A stretch of DNA of 11,609 nucleotides from the NCBI GenBank assembly GCA_012510935.1, contig JAAZHB010000019.1, forward strand, positions 1-11,609. The letters run 5' to 3'. Origin of the DNA: Clostridiales bacterium. Its GTDB lineage: Bacteria > Bacillota_A > Clostridia > Peptostreptococcales > Anaerovoracaceae. Every line of letters begins with the position of its first letter. Position 1 is the stretch's first letter. Shown piece after piece: positions 1 through 6,440 of the stretch. The notes below the pieces were generated by a model. That model had not been told where the DNA came from, searched no databases, and was given only the letters and a program-made list of their open reading frames with translations. A program made the position numbers and the translations under genes.

Positions 1-4
1 AATA

Positions 5-13
5 TGTTATAAT
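5..13 (+). promoter_or_regulatory. Extended -10 promoter for the GTPase-nuclease gene
   Basis: The string TGTTATAAT is a perfect extended -10 element (TG, one base, TATAAT at 8-13). Any -35 box would lie before the window. The predicted transcription start is about position 20, only about three bases before the ATG at 23, so the mRNA should have almost no 5' leader. The same nine bases recur in the promoters near 2030 and 5143, which supports its being real. Confidence 0.6.
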
Positions 14-22
14 CAATTCATC

Positions 23-1939
23 ATGGAAAAAAATACAACCAATCGTTTAACCATCGGAATATTGGCACATGTCGATTCGGGAAAGACGACTCTTTCGGAG
101 GCGATTCTTTTCAGAACCGGCGTGCTGAAAAGCCTGGGGCGTGTGGACCATAAGGACGCTTTCTTTGACTCGGATTCACAAGAAAGAGACAGAGGCATCA
201 CTATTAGGTCGAAGCAGGCCCAATTTAGTGTGGGCCAAAATGAAATAACCCTTCTAGACACACCGGGGCATATAGATTTCAGCGCAGAGATGGAGAGAGC
301 GCTGAGGGTTCTTGACTATGCAATCCTAGTTATAAATGTAAGGGATGGAGTAACAAAGCATACTAAAGCCATGTGGTCTCTTCTGAAAGAATATAAAGTT
401 CCGGTTATTGTTTTCGTAAACAAGATGGATTTGGCTGGGGCAAGCAAGATTGAAGCCATGCAGGAAATCAAAGCAGAATTAAGCGCTTTGTGCGTTGATT
501 TTGCAAGCGAGAAGGAAAGCGACAAAGAAGCCTTTTACGAAGAAGTGGCACTGTGCGACGAGTCACTTCTGGACGAGATGCTTGATACAGGTGGAATCGC
601 CGATGAACGAATAAATAAAGCGATTTTTGCAAGAAAGATTTTCCCTTGCTATTTCGGTTCAGCTCTCAAACTTGATGGAGTAGATGAGTTGCTAGGCGGA
701 ATCGAGAAGCTGCATATTCAAACAGATTATACAGAAGATTTCGGTGGCAGGGTGTACAAGATAAGTAGAGATGAAAAGGGCGTGCGTTTAACGCATCTTA
801 AGATAACCGGAGGGAGCCTTTCGGTTAGACAACTTGTTCAAACAGGGGAGTCTCTTGAGAAAATCAATCAGATAAGGTTGTATTCTGGCGATAAATTTGA
901 TGTGCTTGATGAGGCAGAAGCTGGAATGGTTGTTGCAGTTACTGGCTGGGACAACACATATTCAGGACAGTGCCTAGGTGCGGAGACTTTTGATAAGCCA
1001 AGTGGTCTTGAACTTGGAAAGATATATGAGGTTGGTTATCCTGTAGGAACCAATACATTTAAATTGATACAGCATATTGGACAGCTTGAAGAGGAGTTCC
1101 CTGAACTTCAGCTTTATGTGACAGATGAGCAGAAAATATTAATAAGGATTATCGGACCTGTACAGCTTGAGGTTGTTCAAGAATTAATAAAGGACAGATA
1201 TGAAACACCGGTGCTTCTATCTGAATATATTCCGCCTGAACCTGAAGAAGAACCTGAAGATGAGGTTGAGGAGATTGACGATAGAGTTGATTTAAATGCA
1301 AGATGGCTTCCGGGACAAGAGGCGCAGGGGTCGATTTCTGAGGAAGAGCTTGAACATATTTTTGAAAAAACCTATGGCAAGATTAAAGATAGAAATCCAA
1401 GGCACGAGAGAGCAATCCCTTCGGAGCTGCGTATAGATTCGCTTAACAAGGAAACTGAGATAGAATACTTGATTCTCGACGGATATAATGTGATTTTTGC
1501 ATGGGACGATTTGCGCGAAATTGCTCAAGATAATCTTCCGACTGCACGAGATATGCTCATCGACATGATGTCAAACTACAAGAGCATGGTAAATTCGGAA
1601 GTCATTATTGTGTTTGACGCTTACAAAATCAAAGGCGGCGAGAGAAGTGTCGAGAACTATGGCGGCATATATGTTGTTTATACCGAAGAAGCGGAATCTG
1701 CAGATACTTATATTGAGAAAATTACTTATCAAATGAAGTCTAAATACAGGGTTCGCGTTGTGTCTTCTGATAATGCTGAGCAGACAATAGTCCTTGGCAA
1801 CAAGGCAAGACCGGTAAGGGCACAGACCTTCCGTAAAGAGTACGATGCAGTGAATGAGAGCATTCAGCAGTGGCTCAAAGAACATAAGCTGAGGATGGAT
1901 ATAGAGAATCACAACAATATTACGATAAAAAAGAAGTAG
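23..1939 (+). CDS. TetM/EF-G-like translational GTPase fused to a Rae1/YacP-type NYN ribonuclease domain
   Basis: Predicted ribosome-associated GTPase of 638 residues. Residues 1-235 form the G domain: P-loop AHVDSGKTT (15-23), switch I RGIT (57-60), DTPGH (79-83), NKMD (133-136) and GSALK (212-216), all in the TetM/EF-G style. A beta-barrel domain II (about 240-325) and a domain III (about 330-400, with GPVQLEVVQELI) follow. Domains IV and V of EF-G/TetM are not recognisable. Instead there is an acidic linker (404-420), a helical connector (about 439-455) and, from 482, a YacP/Rae1-like NYN nuclease domain: LDGYNVIFAW, VIIVFDAYKIKGG, ESADTYIEK and SSDNAEQ. D486, D532, D561 and D583 are the likely acidic active-site residues. 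B. subtilis Rae1 cuts mRNA in the ribosomal A site, so this protein probably delivers a nuclease to ribosomes. The ATG at 23 fits the family N-terminus but has no Shine-Dalgarno sequence. Without domain IV, tetracycline protection is unlikely. Domain calls are firm; the biological role is inferred. Confidence 0.9.
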   Translation: MEKNTTNRLTIGILAHVDSGKTTLSEAILFRTGVLKSLGRVDHKDAFFDSDSQERDRGITIRSKQAQFSVGQNEITLLDTPGHIDFSAEMERALRVLDYAILVINVRDGVTKHTKAMWSLLKEYKVPVIVFVNKMDLAGASKIEAMQEIKAELSALCVDFASEKESDKEAFYEEVALCDESLLDEMLDTGGIADERINKAIFARKIFPCYFGSALKLDGVDELLGGIEKLHIQTDYTEDFGGRVYKISRDEKGVRLTHLKITGGSLSVRQLVQTGESLEKINQIRLYSGDKFDVLDEAEAGMVVAVTGWDNTYSGQCLGAETFDKPSGLELGKIYEVGYPVGTNTFKLIQHIGQLEEEFPELQLYVTDEQKILIRIIGPVQLEVVQELIKDRYETPVLLSEYIPPEPEEEPEDEVEEIDDRVDLNARWLPGQEAQGSISEEELEHIFEKTYGKIKDRNPRHERAIPSELRIDSLNKETEIEYLILDGYNVIFAWDDLREIAQDNLPTARDMLIDMMSNYKSMVNSEVIIVFDAYKIKGGERSVENYGGIYVVYTEEAESADTYIEKITYQMKSKYRVRVVSSDNAEQTIVLGNKARPVRAQTFRKEYDAVNESIQQWLKEHKLRMDIENHNNITIKKK

Positions 1940-1952
1940 TATTAGTTTTTTT
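1916..1952 (+). terminator. Weak intrinsic terminator after the GTPase-nuclease gene
   Basis: AATATTAC (1916-1923) can pair with GTAGTATT (1936-1943) as an 8-bp stem with one G-U pair and a 12-nt loop. Seven T residues follow at 1946-1952. The stem overlaps the stop codon. It is AT-rich and therefore weak, but stem and T-tract are correctly placed. Confidence 0.45.
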
Positions 1953-2026
1953 GAATAAATATCTTGTTAATATTCAGAAATTATCACTATTTGCACAAAA
2001 AATAGCTAAAAAATTTCACAAAATAG

Positions 2027-2035
2027 TGTTATAAT
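2027..2035 (+). promoter_or_regulatory. Extended -10 promoter of the 2-oxoacid:ferredoxin oxidoreductase operon
   Basis: TGTTATAAT is a consensus extended -10. No good -35 hexamer lies 16-18 bp upstream, which is tolerated with an extended -10. Transcription should start near 2042, giving a leader of about 50 nt before the first gene. An 8-bp inverted repeat, CACTATTT (1985-1992) and AAATAGTG (2021-2028), overlaps the TG element and could be an operator. Confidence 0.6.
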
Positions 2036-2092
2036 AACAACTTGTAGAGCGAAAAAATCAAACAATAATAATGCTTATGAGAGGGATAAGGC

Positions 2093-2665
2093 ATGGGGAA
2101 AAATATAGAAATTAGATGGCATGGCCGAGGAGGCCAGGGCGCAAAGACAGCAGCACTTCTGCTCGCAGATGTAGCTTTCGGTATCGGTAAGTTCGTTCAG
2201 GGTTTTCCGGAATACGGTCCAGAGAGAATGGGTGCACCAATTACAGCTTATAACAGAATAGGTGATGAGCCGGTAAGGCTTCACTCGAACATTTATAAGC
2301 CGGATTTTGTAGTCGTTGTTGATGAGACGCTTCTTGATTGCGTAGATGTAACAGCAGGACTTTCTGACGAAGGTGTAATTATTATCAATACTGATAAAGA
2401 TAAGGAAGCTATTCAAGGTAAGTTAAAAGGTTTTGCAGGAAAAGTACATACGATAGATGCTCGCAGGATATCAATGTCGACTATCGGCAAGGACTTTCCT
2501 AATATGCCAATTCTAGCTGCTGTTGTGAAGATTGTTGGAATCATGGATGACAAGGCTTTCCTTGAGAGCATGCAACCAGCACTCGAACATAAATTTGCAC
2601 ACAAGCCTGAAATGGTTGAGGGCAATATGATGGCTCTTAAGATGGCACTTAAGGAGGTAGAGTAG
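2093..2665 (+). CDS. porG: 2-oxoacid (probably pyruvate):ferredoxin oxidoreductase, gamma subunit
   Basis: Cytoplasmic subunit of the thiamine-diphosphate enzyme that interconverts pyruvate (or a related 2-oxoacid) plus CoA with acetyl-CoA, CO2 and reduced ferredoxin. The 190-residue length matches the separate gamma subunit of four-subunit enzymes. Family hallmarks are the N-terminal GRGGQGAKT loop (11-19), the FPEYGPERMGAP stretch (38-49) and the DETLL segment, followed by a Rossmann-like fold. The ATG at 2093 has GAGGG at 2081-2085 as ribosome binding site. It is the first gene of a gamma-delta-alpha-beta operon, and its stop codon shares one base with the next start. Pyruvate is favoured over branched-chain 2-oxoacids or indolepyruvate from the alpha subunit residues, not from this subunit. 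Confidence 0.9.
   Translation: MGKNIEIRWHGRGGQGAKTAALLLADVAFGIGKFVQGFPEYGPERMGAPITAYNRIGDEPVRLHSNIYKPDFVVVVDETLLDCVDVTAGLSDEGVIIINTDKDKEAIQGKLKGFAGKVHTIDARRISMSTIGKDFPNMPILAAVVKIVGIMDDKAFLESMQPALEHKFAHKPEMVEGNMMALKMALKEVE
2651..2657 (+). promoter_or_regulatory. Ribosome binding site fixing the GTG start of the delta subunit
   Basis: AAGGAGG is a perfect Shine-Dalgarno sequence lying inside the last codons of the gamma gene, seven bases before the GTG at 2665. It supports the GTG as the genuine start and indicates translational coupling. Confidence 0.85.
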
Positions 2666-2976
2666 TGGGAAATAATAAAGTTAATATTAGAGAACTTGGT
2701 AACTCAGCTACTTGGAGAGAGCTAACGGAAGGTTTGAATATTCCGGGTGGCGGCACTTCTAGAGAGTTTGAAACTGGAGAATGGGCTGCTAATCAGCCAG
2801 TTTTCATCGAAGATAAATGCAAGCAGTGCTTGCTTTGTGTTCCAGTATGTCCAGATAGCTGCATTCCAGTTAAGGATGGAGTAAGGGGCGAGTTTGATTA
2901 TAATCATTGCAAGGGCTGCGGGATTTGTGTTAAGAGCTGCCCATTTGGTGCAATTGAAATGGAGGGTATAAAGTAA
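2665..2976 (+). CDS. porD: 2-oxoacid:ferredoxin oxidoreductase, delta subunit (2x[4Fe-4S] ferredoxin)
   Basis: Electron-transfer subunit of 103 residues that passes electrons from the alpha-beta catalytic core toward external ferredoxin. Two classical [4Fe-4S] motifs are visible: C52-x2-C55-x2-C58-x3-C62-P and C82-x2-C85-x2-C88-x3-C92-P. There is an additional cysteine at 66. The first 45 residues are the usual non-cluster extension (ATWRELTEGLNIPGGG and the following acidic stretch) seen in PorD/VorD proteins. The start is GTG, overlapping the gamma stop codon TAG by one base. The stop codon TAA overlaps the ATG of the alpha subunit by one base. The tight overlaps suggest stoichiometric co-translation of the complex. 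Confidence 0.92.
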   Translation: MGNNKVNIRELGNSATWRELTEGLNIPGGGTSREFETGEWAANQPVFIEDKCKQCLLCVPVCPDSCIPVKDGVRGEFDYNHCKGCGICVKSCPFGAIEMEGIK

Positions 2977-4157
2977 TGGCAAGAAGAGATCGCATGTCGG
3001 GAAATGAAGCGGTTGCTTTTGCTTTAAAGCAGATCAATCCAGATGTTTTCCCAATGTTTCCAATTACACCTTCAACGGAGATTCCTCAGTATTTCTCTAA
3101 TTATGTTGCAAATGGAGAGGTAGATACTGAATTTATTACTGTAGAAAGTGAGCACAGCTCGATGACTGCGACTATTGCGGCATCATCCGCTGGCGCAAGA
3201 GCTTTGACAGCAACATCATCTGCTGGCCTAGCTTTCATGTGGGAGATGCTTCATATTGCTGCAGCAAATAGAAATCCAATTGTCCTAGCACTTGTTAACC
3301 GTGCGCTTTCAGGACCTCTTAATATCAATGGAGATCATTCTGATGGCATGGGAGCAAGAGATACAGGCTGGGTTCAGCTTTATGCAGAGGACAATCAGGA
3401 AGTATATGACAATATGGTTATGGCATACAGAATAAGTGAGCACAAGGACTTGCACATGCCAATAATGATTTGTCAAGATGGCTTTATTACCAGCCATGCA
3501 GTACAGAATATTGAACTAATTGATGATGACAAGGTTAAGAACTTTGTTGGAGAATATGAGCCTGAGGATTGGCTTCTCAATCCAAGCGAGTCTATTGCAT
3601 TCGGTTCATATTCAGTTGCAGATTATTATATCGAGGCAAAGAAGGCAATGTCTGATGCACTAAGTTATGCGCCTGCTGTTGTAAAAGAAATTTCAGATGA
3701 ATTTGCAGAGCTTACAGGACGAAGCTATGATCTTGTTGAATCTTATATGCTCGATGATGCAGACTTTGCGATTGTTGCAATCGGCTCAGTTTGCGGAACA
3801 ACAAAGTGTGTAATTGATAGCCTTAGGAATCAAGGAATCAAAGCTGGTTTAGCCAAAATCAGAATGTACAGGCCTTTCCCAGCAAAGGAGCTTTGCGACG
3901 CTCTTGTGAATGTCAAAGGCATAGCGATTCTAGATAGAGCAGAAGGAATGTCAGGACAGGGCGGACCACTGGGAGCAGATGTAATGTCAGCTCTTTTCCG
4001 CGAGAAGTCAGATGCTTTGGCAGTAAATTATATTTATGGACTTGGCGGTCGTGATGTTAAGACTACAGATATTCTAAAGGTTTATGATGACCTAAAAGAA
4101 ATTGTTAGAACTGGTGATGACAGCGATGCTTATCGCTATCTTGGAATCAGAGAATAG
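2976..4157 (+). CDS. porA: 2-oxoacid (probably pyruvate):ferredoxin oxidoreductase, alpha subunit
   Basis: Large catalytic subunit of 393 residues, typical of PorA/VorA. It contributes the pyrimidine-binding half of the thiamine-diphosphate site and substrate contacts. Visible motifs are FPITPSTE (28-35), VESEHSSM (56-63), TATSSAGLAFMWE (78-90) and RDTGWVQLYAEDNQE (128-142). Thr31 and Arg109 appear to match the substrate-binding Thr31 and Arg114 of Desulfovibrio pyruvate:ferredoxin oxidoreductase, which favours pyruvate. The C-terminal half (about 255-365) is the transketolase C-like domain II, with DRAEGMSGQGGPLG. The start ATG at 2976 has GGAGGG at 2961-2966 and overlaps the upstream stop. 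The beta gene follows after ten bases. Substrate assignment is moderately certain; the enzyme class is certain. Confidence 0.93.
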   Translation: MARRDRMSGNEAVAFALKQINPDVFPMFPITPSTEIPQYFSNYVANGEVDTEFITVESEHSSMTATIAASSAGARALTATSSAGLAFMWEMLHIAAANRNPIVLALVNRALSGPLNINGDHSDGMGARDTGWVQLYAEDNQEVYDNMVMAYRISEHKDLHMPIMICQDGFITSHAVQNIELIDDDKVKNFVGEYEPEDWLLNPSESIAFGSYSVADYYIEAKKAMSDALSYAPAVVKEISDEFAELTGRSYDLVESYMLDDADFAIVAIGSVCGTTKCVIDSLRNQGIKAGLAKIRMYRPFPAKELCDALVNVKGIAILDRAEGMSGQGGPLGADVMSALFREKSDALAVNYIYGLGGRDVKTTDILKVYDDLKEIVRTGDDSDAYRYLGIRE

Positions 4158-4161
4158 GAGG
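4156..4161 (+). promoter_or_regulatory. Ribosome binding site fixing the TTG start of the beta subunit
   Basis: AGGAGG overlaps the alpha stop codon (4155-4157) and lies six bases before an in-frame TTG at 4168. Upstream in-frame ATG codons at 4102-4126 lie inside the alpha gene without such a site. The next ATG, at 4192, has none either. Confidence 0.75.
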
Positions 4162-4167
4162 CTTGCG

Positions 4168-5097
4168 TTGGAATATAATTTTAAAGAGACTATGAGTAAG
4201 CCTGATCGTTTAGCTCCAGGACATAGACTATGTGCTGGATGCGGTGCGTCGATTGCGGTAAGAAATGTACTTAGAGGACTTCATGAAGAAGATAAGGCTG
4301 TTATCGGAAATGCAACAGGTTGCCTAGAGGTATCGACTGTTATGTATCCTTATTCTGCATGGGAAGACAGCTATATTCATACTGCTTTTGAGAATGGTGG
4401 AGCAATGATTTCCGGCGTTGAAGGTGCATATAATGCGCTTAAGAGACGCGGCAAGATTGATGAGACATATAAGTTCATTGTTTTTGGCGGAGACGGAGGA
4501 ACCTATGATATAGGACTTCAGTCACTTTCAGGAGCACTCGAAAGAAACCATGATATGGTATATGTTTGTTACGATAACGAAGCATATATGAATACTGGAA
4601 TTCAGCGTTCATCAGCAACTCCGCATTATGCTGATACTACAACGACTCCAGCTGGAACTGTAAGAAAAGGAAAGCTTGAGAATCGTAAGGATTTGGCTGC
4701 TATTGTTGCGGCTCACAATATTCCTTATGTAGCTCAAACTACTTTCACACAGAACTTCAAGGATATGCACATTAAGGCTGAGAAGGCAATTTACACACCG
4801 GGCGCAGCTTTTCTGAATGTTCTATCACCATGTCCAAGAGGTTGGAGATACAATACTCAGGATATTATGGAGATTACAAGACTGGCAGTCGAGACAAATT
4901 TCTGGCCTCTCTTTGAGGTAATTGAAGGCGAGTGGAAGCTTAACTATGAGCCTAAGAATAGACTACCGATTGAAGATTTTCTAAAACCACAGGGAAGATT
5001 CAAGCACTTGTTTACTCCAGAGGGAGAAGAACTAATCGCTGAACTTCAGAAGGAAGTCGACGAAAGATTTGAGACACTTTGCAAAAGGTGCAAGTAG
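4168..5097 (+). CDS. porB: 2-oxoacid (probably pyruvate):ferredoxin oxidoreductase, beta subunit
   Basis: Thiamine-diphosphate-binding catalytic subunit, 309 residues when started at TTG 4168, close to the usual PorB length. The start is chosen for its AGGAGG site. Cysteines 22 and 25 (LCAGCGAS), 52 (ATGCLE) and 222 (SPCPRGW) are the expected ligands of the proximal [4Fe-4S] cluster. The diphosphate/Mg2+ motif is GDGGTYDIG (108-116), continuing to YDNEAYMNTG (135-144). Together with the alpha subunit it forms the active site that decarboxylates the 2-oxoacid and hands electrons to the delta ferredoxin. It is the last gene of the operon. No strong terminator lies directly behind it; the hairpin at 5161-5188 may end transcription. 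An alternative start is ATG 4192, which would remove eight residues. Confidence 0.92.
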   Translation: MEYNFKETMSKPDRLAPGHRLCAGCGASIAVRNVLRGLHEEDKAVIGNATGCLEVSTVMYPYSAWEDSYIHTAFENGGAMISGVEGAYNALKRRGKIDETYKFIVFGGDGGTYDIGLQSLSGALERNHDMVYVCYDNEAYMNTGIQRSSATPHYADTTTTPAGTVRKGKLENRKDLAAIVAAHNIPYVAQTTFTQNFKDMHIKAEKAIYTPGAAFLNVLSPCPRGWRYNTQDIMEITRLAVETNFWPLFEVIEGEWKLNYEPKNRLPIEDFLKPQGRFKHLFTPEGEELIAELQKEVDERFETLCKRCK

Positions 5098-5119
5098 AAA
5101 TATTTATTAAAATTCAGTC

Positions 5120-5148
5120 TTGAAAGAAATAAATATTGTTGTTATAAT
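5120..5148 (+). promoter_or_regulatory. Strong sigma-A promoter for the PTS_EIIC_2 gene
   Basis: TTGAAA (5120-5125) and TATAAT (5143-5148) are separated by exactly 17 bp, with an additional extended TG at 5140-5141. Transcription should start near 5155. This is the best promoter in the window and makes the downstream membrane protein independent of the oxidoreductase operon. Confidence 0.8.
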
Positions 5149-5154
5149 AACCGA

Positions 5155-5289
5155 TAGTTGAGTGGCAGGAGATAATAATCCTGCCGCTTTTAAATCGTTT
5201 TCGATATGCTCAACGGTAATTGGGGCAATTGAAATATTATATATTTTAAGCCTAACGGTACTGGGGCGCATACGAAAGGATTTAGTTTT
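5155..5289 (+). promoter_or_regulatory. Structured 5' leader (candidate cis-regulatory RNA) of the PTS_EIIC_2 gene
   Basis: The transcript leader is about 135 nt and folds readily. GGCAGGA (5164-5170) pairs with TCCTGCC (5179-5185), extendable to ten pairs and followed by TTTT. ATCG/CGAT (5194-5197 and 5202-5205) form a small hairpin with a T-rich loop. GTTGAG (5157-5162) can pair with CTCAAC (5209-5214), enclosing both. Downstream, AATTG/CAATT (5218-5230) and AAATAT/ATATTT (5232-5246) are further hairpins. The motif AACGGTA plus TGGGGC occurs twice (5212-5226 and 5254-5267). The second copy sits in a possible hairpin in which CCT (5251-5253) pairs with AGG of the ribosome binding site (5277-5279). 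I recognise no known riboswitch or T-box. The first hairpin may also terminate the upstream operon. Confidence 0.45.
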
Positions 5290-6387
5290 ATGAACATGGA
5301 AAAGGAAAAGGCCTTCCTGAAGAGGAAGAATATTGAGATCTCTGCGAAACGCTACGGCATTGATGCCCTCGGCGCGATGGCGCAAGGTCTTTTTTGTTCC
5401 CTTCTTGTAGGCACAATTCTCAACACAATTGGAACTCAGTTTGGAATCTCAATACTGACAAAGACAGTTGTAGCAATTAACGGTATGGACTATACGGTTG
5501 GAGGTCTATGCATGGCGATGGTGGGACCAGCGATGGCTGTTGCTATCGGTCATGCGCTCAAATGCCCGCCAATGGTACTGTTCTCACTAGTAACGGTTGG
5601 ATATACAACCAATGCGCTTGGTGGAGCAGGTGGACCGCTCGCTGTTCTTTTTGTTGCAATTATTGCAGCAGAAATCGGTAAGATGGTTGCAGGCGAGACA
5701 AAGGTAGATATCCTAGTTACACCAATCGTAACAATTGGCGTCGGTGTTGCAGTTGCAGCACTCATTGCACCAACTCTTGGAGCAGCGGCAATGAAGGTTG
5801 GCTCAATCATTATGTGGGCTACTGAACTCAAACCATTTATGATGGGAATAATTGTAGCAGTTGTTGTAGGCGTTGCTCTTACACTGCCAATCTCATCAGC
5901 TGCAATTTGTGCAGCTCTTGGACTTACTGGGCTTGCCGGTGGAGCTGCAGTAGCAGGCTGCTGTGCACAGATGGTAGGATTTGCTGTAATGTCATTCAAG
6001 GAAAATGGATGGGGCGGAATTGTATCTCAAGGTATCGGTACATCAATGCTTCAGATGGGTAACATTGTAAGAAATCCAAGAATCTGGATTGCACCGACAT
6101 TAACGGCTGCAATTACAGGACCAATTGCTACATGTATATTCAAGCTTAAGATGAATGGCGCGCCAGTTTCTTCCGGAATGGGAACATGCGGATTGGTTGG
6201 TCAGATTGGTGTATATTCTGGCTGGGTAAACGATGTTGCAACTGGTGCAATGAACGCAATTAGCGCGATGGACTGGACAGGTTTGATTATGATATCGTTT
6301 ATCTTACCTGCAGTGATATGTCCGTTAATCAATAGGGGCTGCCGTAAGCTCGGATGGGTTAAGGACGGAGATTTGAAATTAGATTAA
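5290..6387 (+). CDS. PTS_EIIC_2 / PfoR-family polytopic membrane protein
   Basis: Integral membrane protein of 365 residues with about nine to ten hydrophobic segments and many Gly/Ala-rich stretches, such as GGAGGPLAVLFVAIIAAEIG and GLTGLAGGAAVAGCCAQ. It resembles the PTS_EIIC_2 family, which includes the perfringolysin regulator PfoR and is commonly annotated as a PTS sugar transporter IIC component. The first 25 residues are charged and probably cytoplasmic. No EIIA, EIIB or HPr gene is visible nearby, and no phosphorylation-site domain is fused, so sugar phosphotransfer is unproven. The start ATG at 5290 has AAAGGA at 5275-5280; a second in-frame ATG at 5296 is possible. It is monocistronic, with a dedicated promoter, structured leader and terminator. 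The substrate cannot be told from sequence. Confidence 0.8.
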   Translation: MNMEKEKAFLKRKNIEISAKRYGIDALGAMAQGLFCSLLVGTILNTIGTQFGISILTKTVVAINGMDYTVGGLCMAMVGPAMAVAIGHALKCPPMVLFSLVTVGYTTNALGGAGGPLAVLFVAIIAAEIGKMVAGETKVDILVTPIVTIGVGVAVAALIAPTLGAAAMKVGSIIMWATELKPFMMGIIVAVVVGVALTLPISSAAICAALGLTGLAGGAAVAGCCAQMVGFAVMSFKENGWGGIVSQGIGTSMLQMGNIVRNPRIWIAPTLTAAITGPIATCIFKLKMNGAPVSSGMGTCGLVGQIGVYSGWVNDVATGAMNAISAMDWTGLIMISFILPAVICPLINRGCRKLGWVKDGDLKLD

Positions 6388-6404
6388 TTGAAACGAATAT
6401 ATAG

Positions 6405-6440
6405 CAAGGGAGCAGCCTATGTGCTGCTCCCTTGTTGTTT
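6405..6440. terminator. Intrinsic terminator between convergent genes
   Basis: CAAGGGAGCAGC (6405-6416) and GCTGCTCCCTTG (6423-6434) form a perfect 12-bp stem with a 6-nt loop, followed on the plus strand by TTGTTT. It sits 17 bases after the stop of the plus-strand gene and four bases beyond the stop of the minus-strand gene. It probably serves the plus strand mainly. The minus-strand side lacks a clear T-tract but may still slow polymerase. Confidence 0.85.

Noticed and set aside
23..1939. Tetracycline resistance determinant of the Tet(M) class
   Set aside because: The GTPase half is TetM-like, but the domain IV that displaces tetracycline is not recognisable and a nuclease domain follows instead, so resistance is not a supported call.
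1964..2021. Rex (redox repressor) operator before the oxidoreductase operon
   Set aside because: Half-site-like TTGTTAA (1964-1970) and TTCACAA (2015-2021) occur but are far apart, and neither has a good partner at the required spacing.
4102..4167. Longer N-terminus of the beta subunit from an upstream ATG
   Set aside because: That stretch lies inside the alpha gene, lacks a ribosome binding site and does not look like PorB; the TTG at 4168 has an ideal AGGAGG.
5206..5232. Short upstream reading frame (MLNGNWGN) in the structured leader, a possible leader peptide
   Set aside because: It has no ribosome binding site, and its bases are better explained as part of the paired and repeated motifs.
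5212..5267. T-box or another known riboswitch in the transporter leader
   Set aside because: No T-box bulge sequence or conserved core of a riboswitch class that I know was found; only hairpins and an unassigned repeat.
5107..5385. Minus-strand open frame of 92 codons across the transporter promoter and leader
   Set aside because: It overlaps a strong plus-strand promoter, structured leader and gene start, and resembles no family.
5550..5999. Minus-strand open frame of 149 codons inside the transporter gene
   Set aside because: Its Ala/Thr/Pro/Ile-rich composition is the antisense of Gly/Ala/Val-rich membrane segments; it is a shadow with no independent signals.
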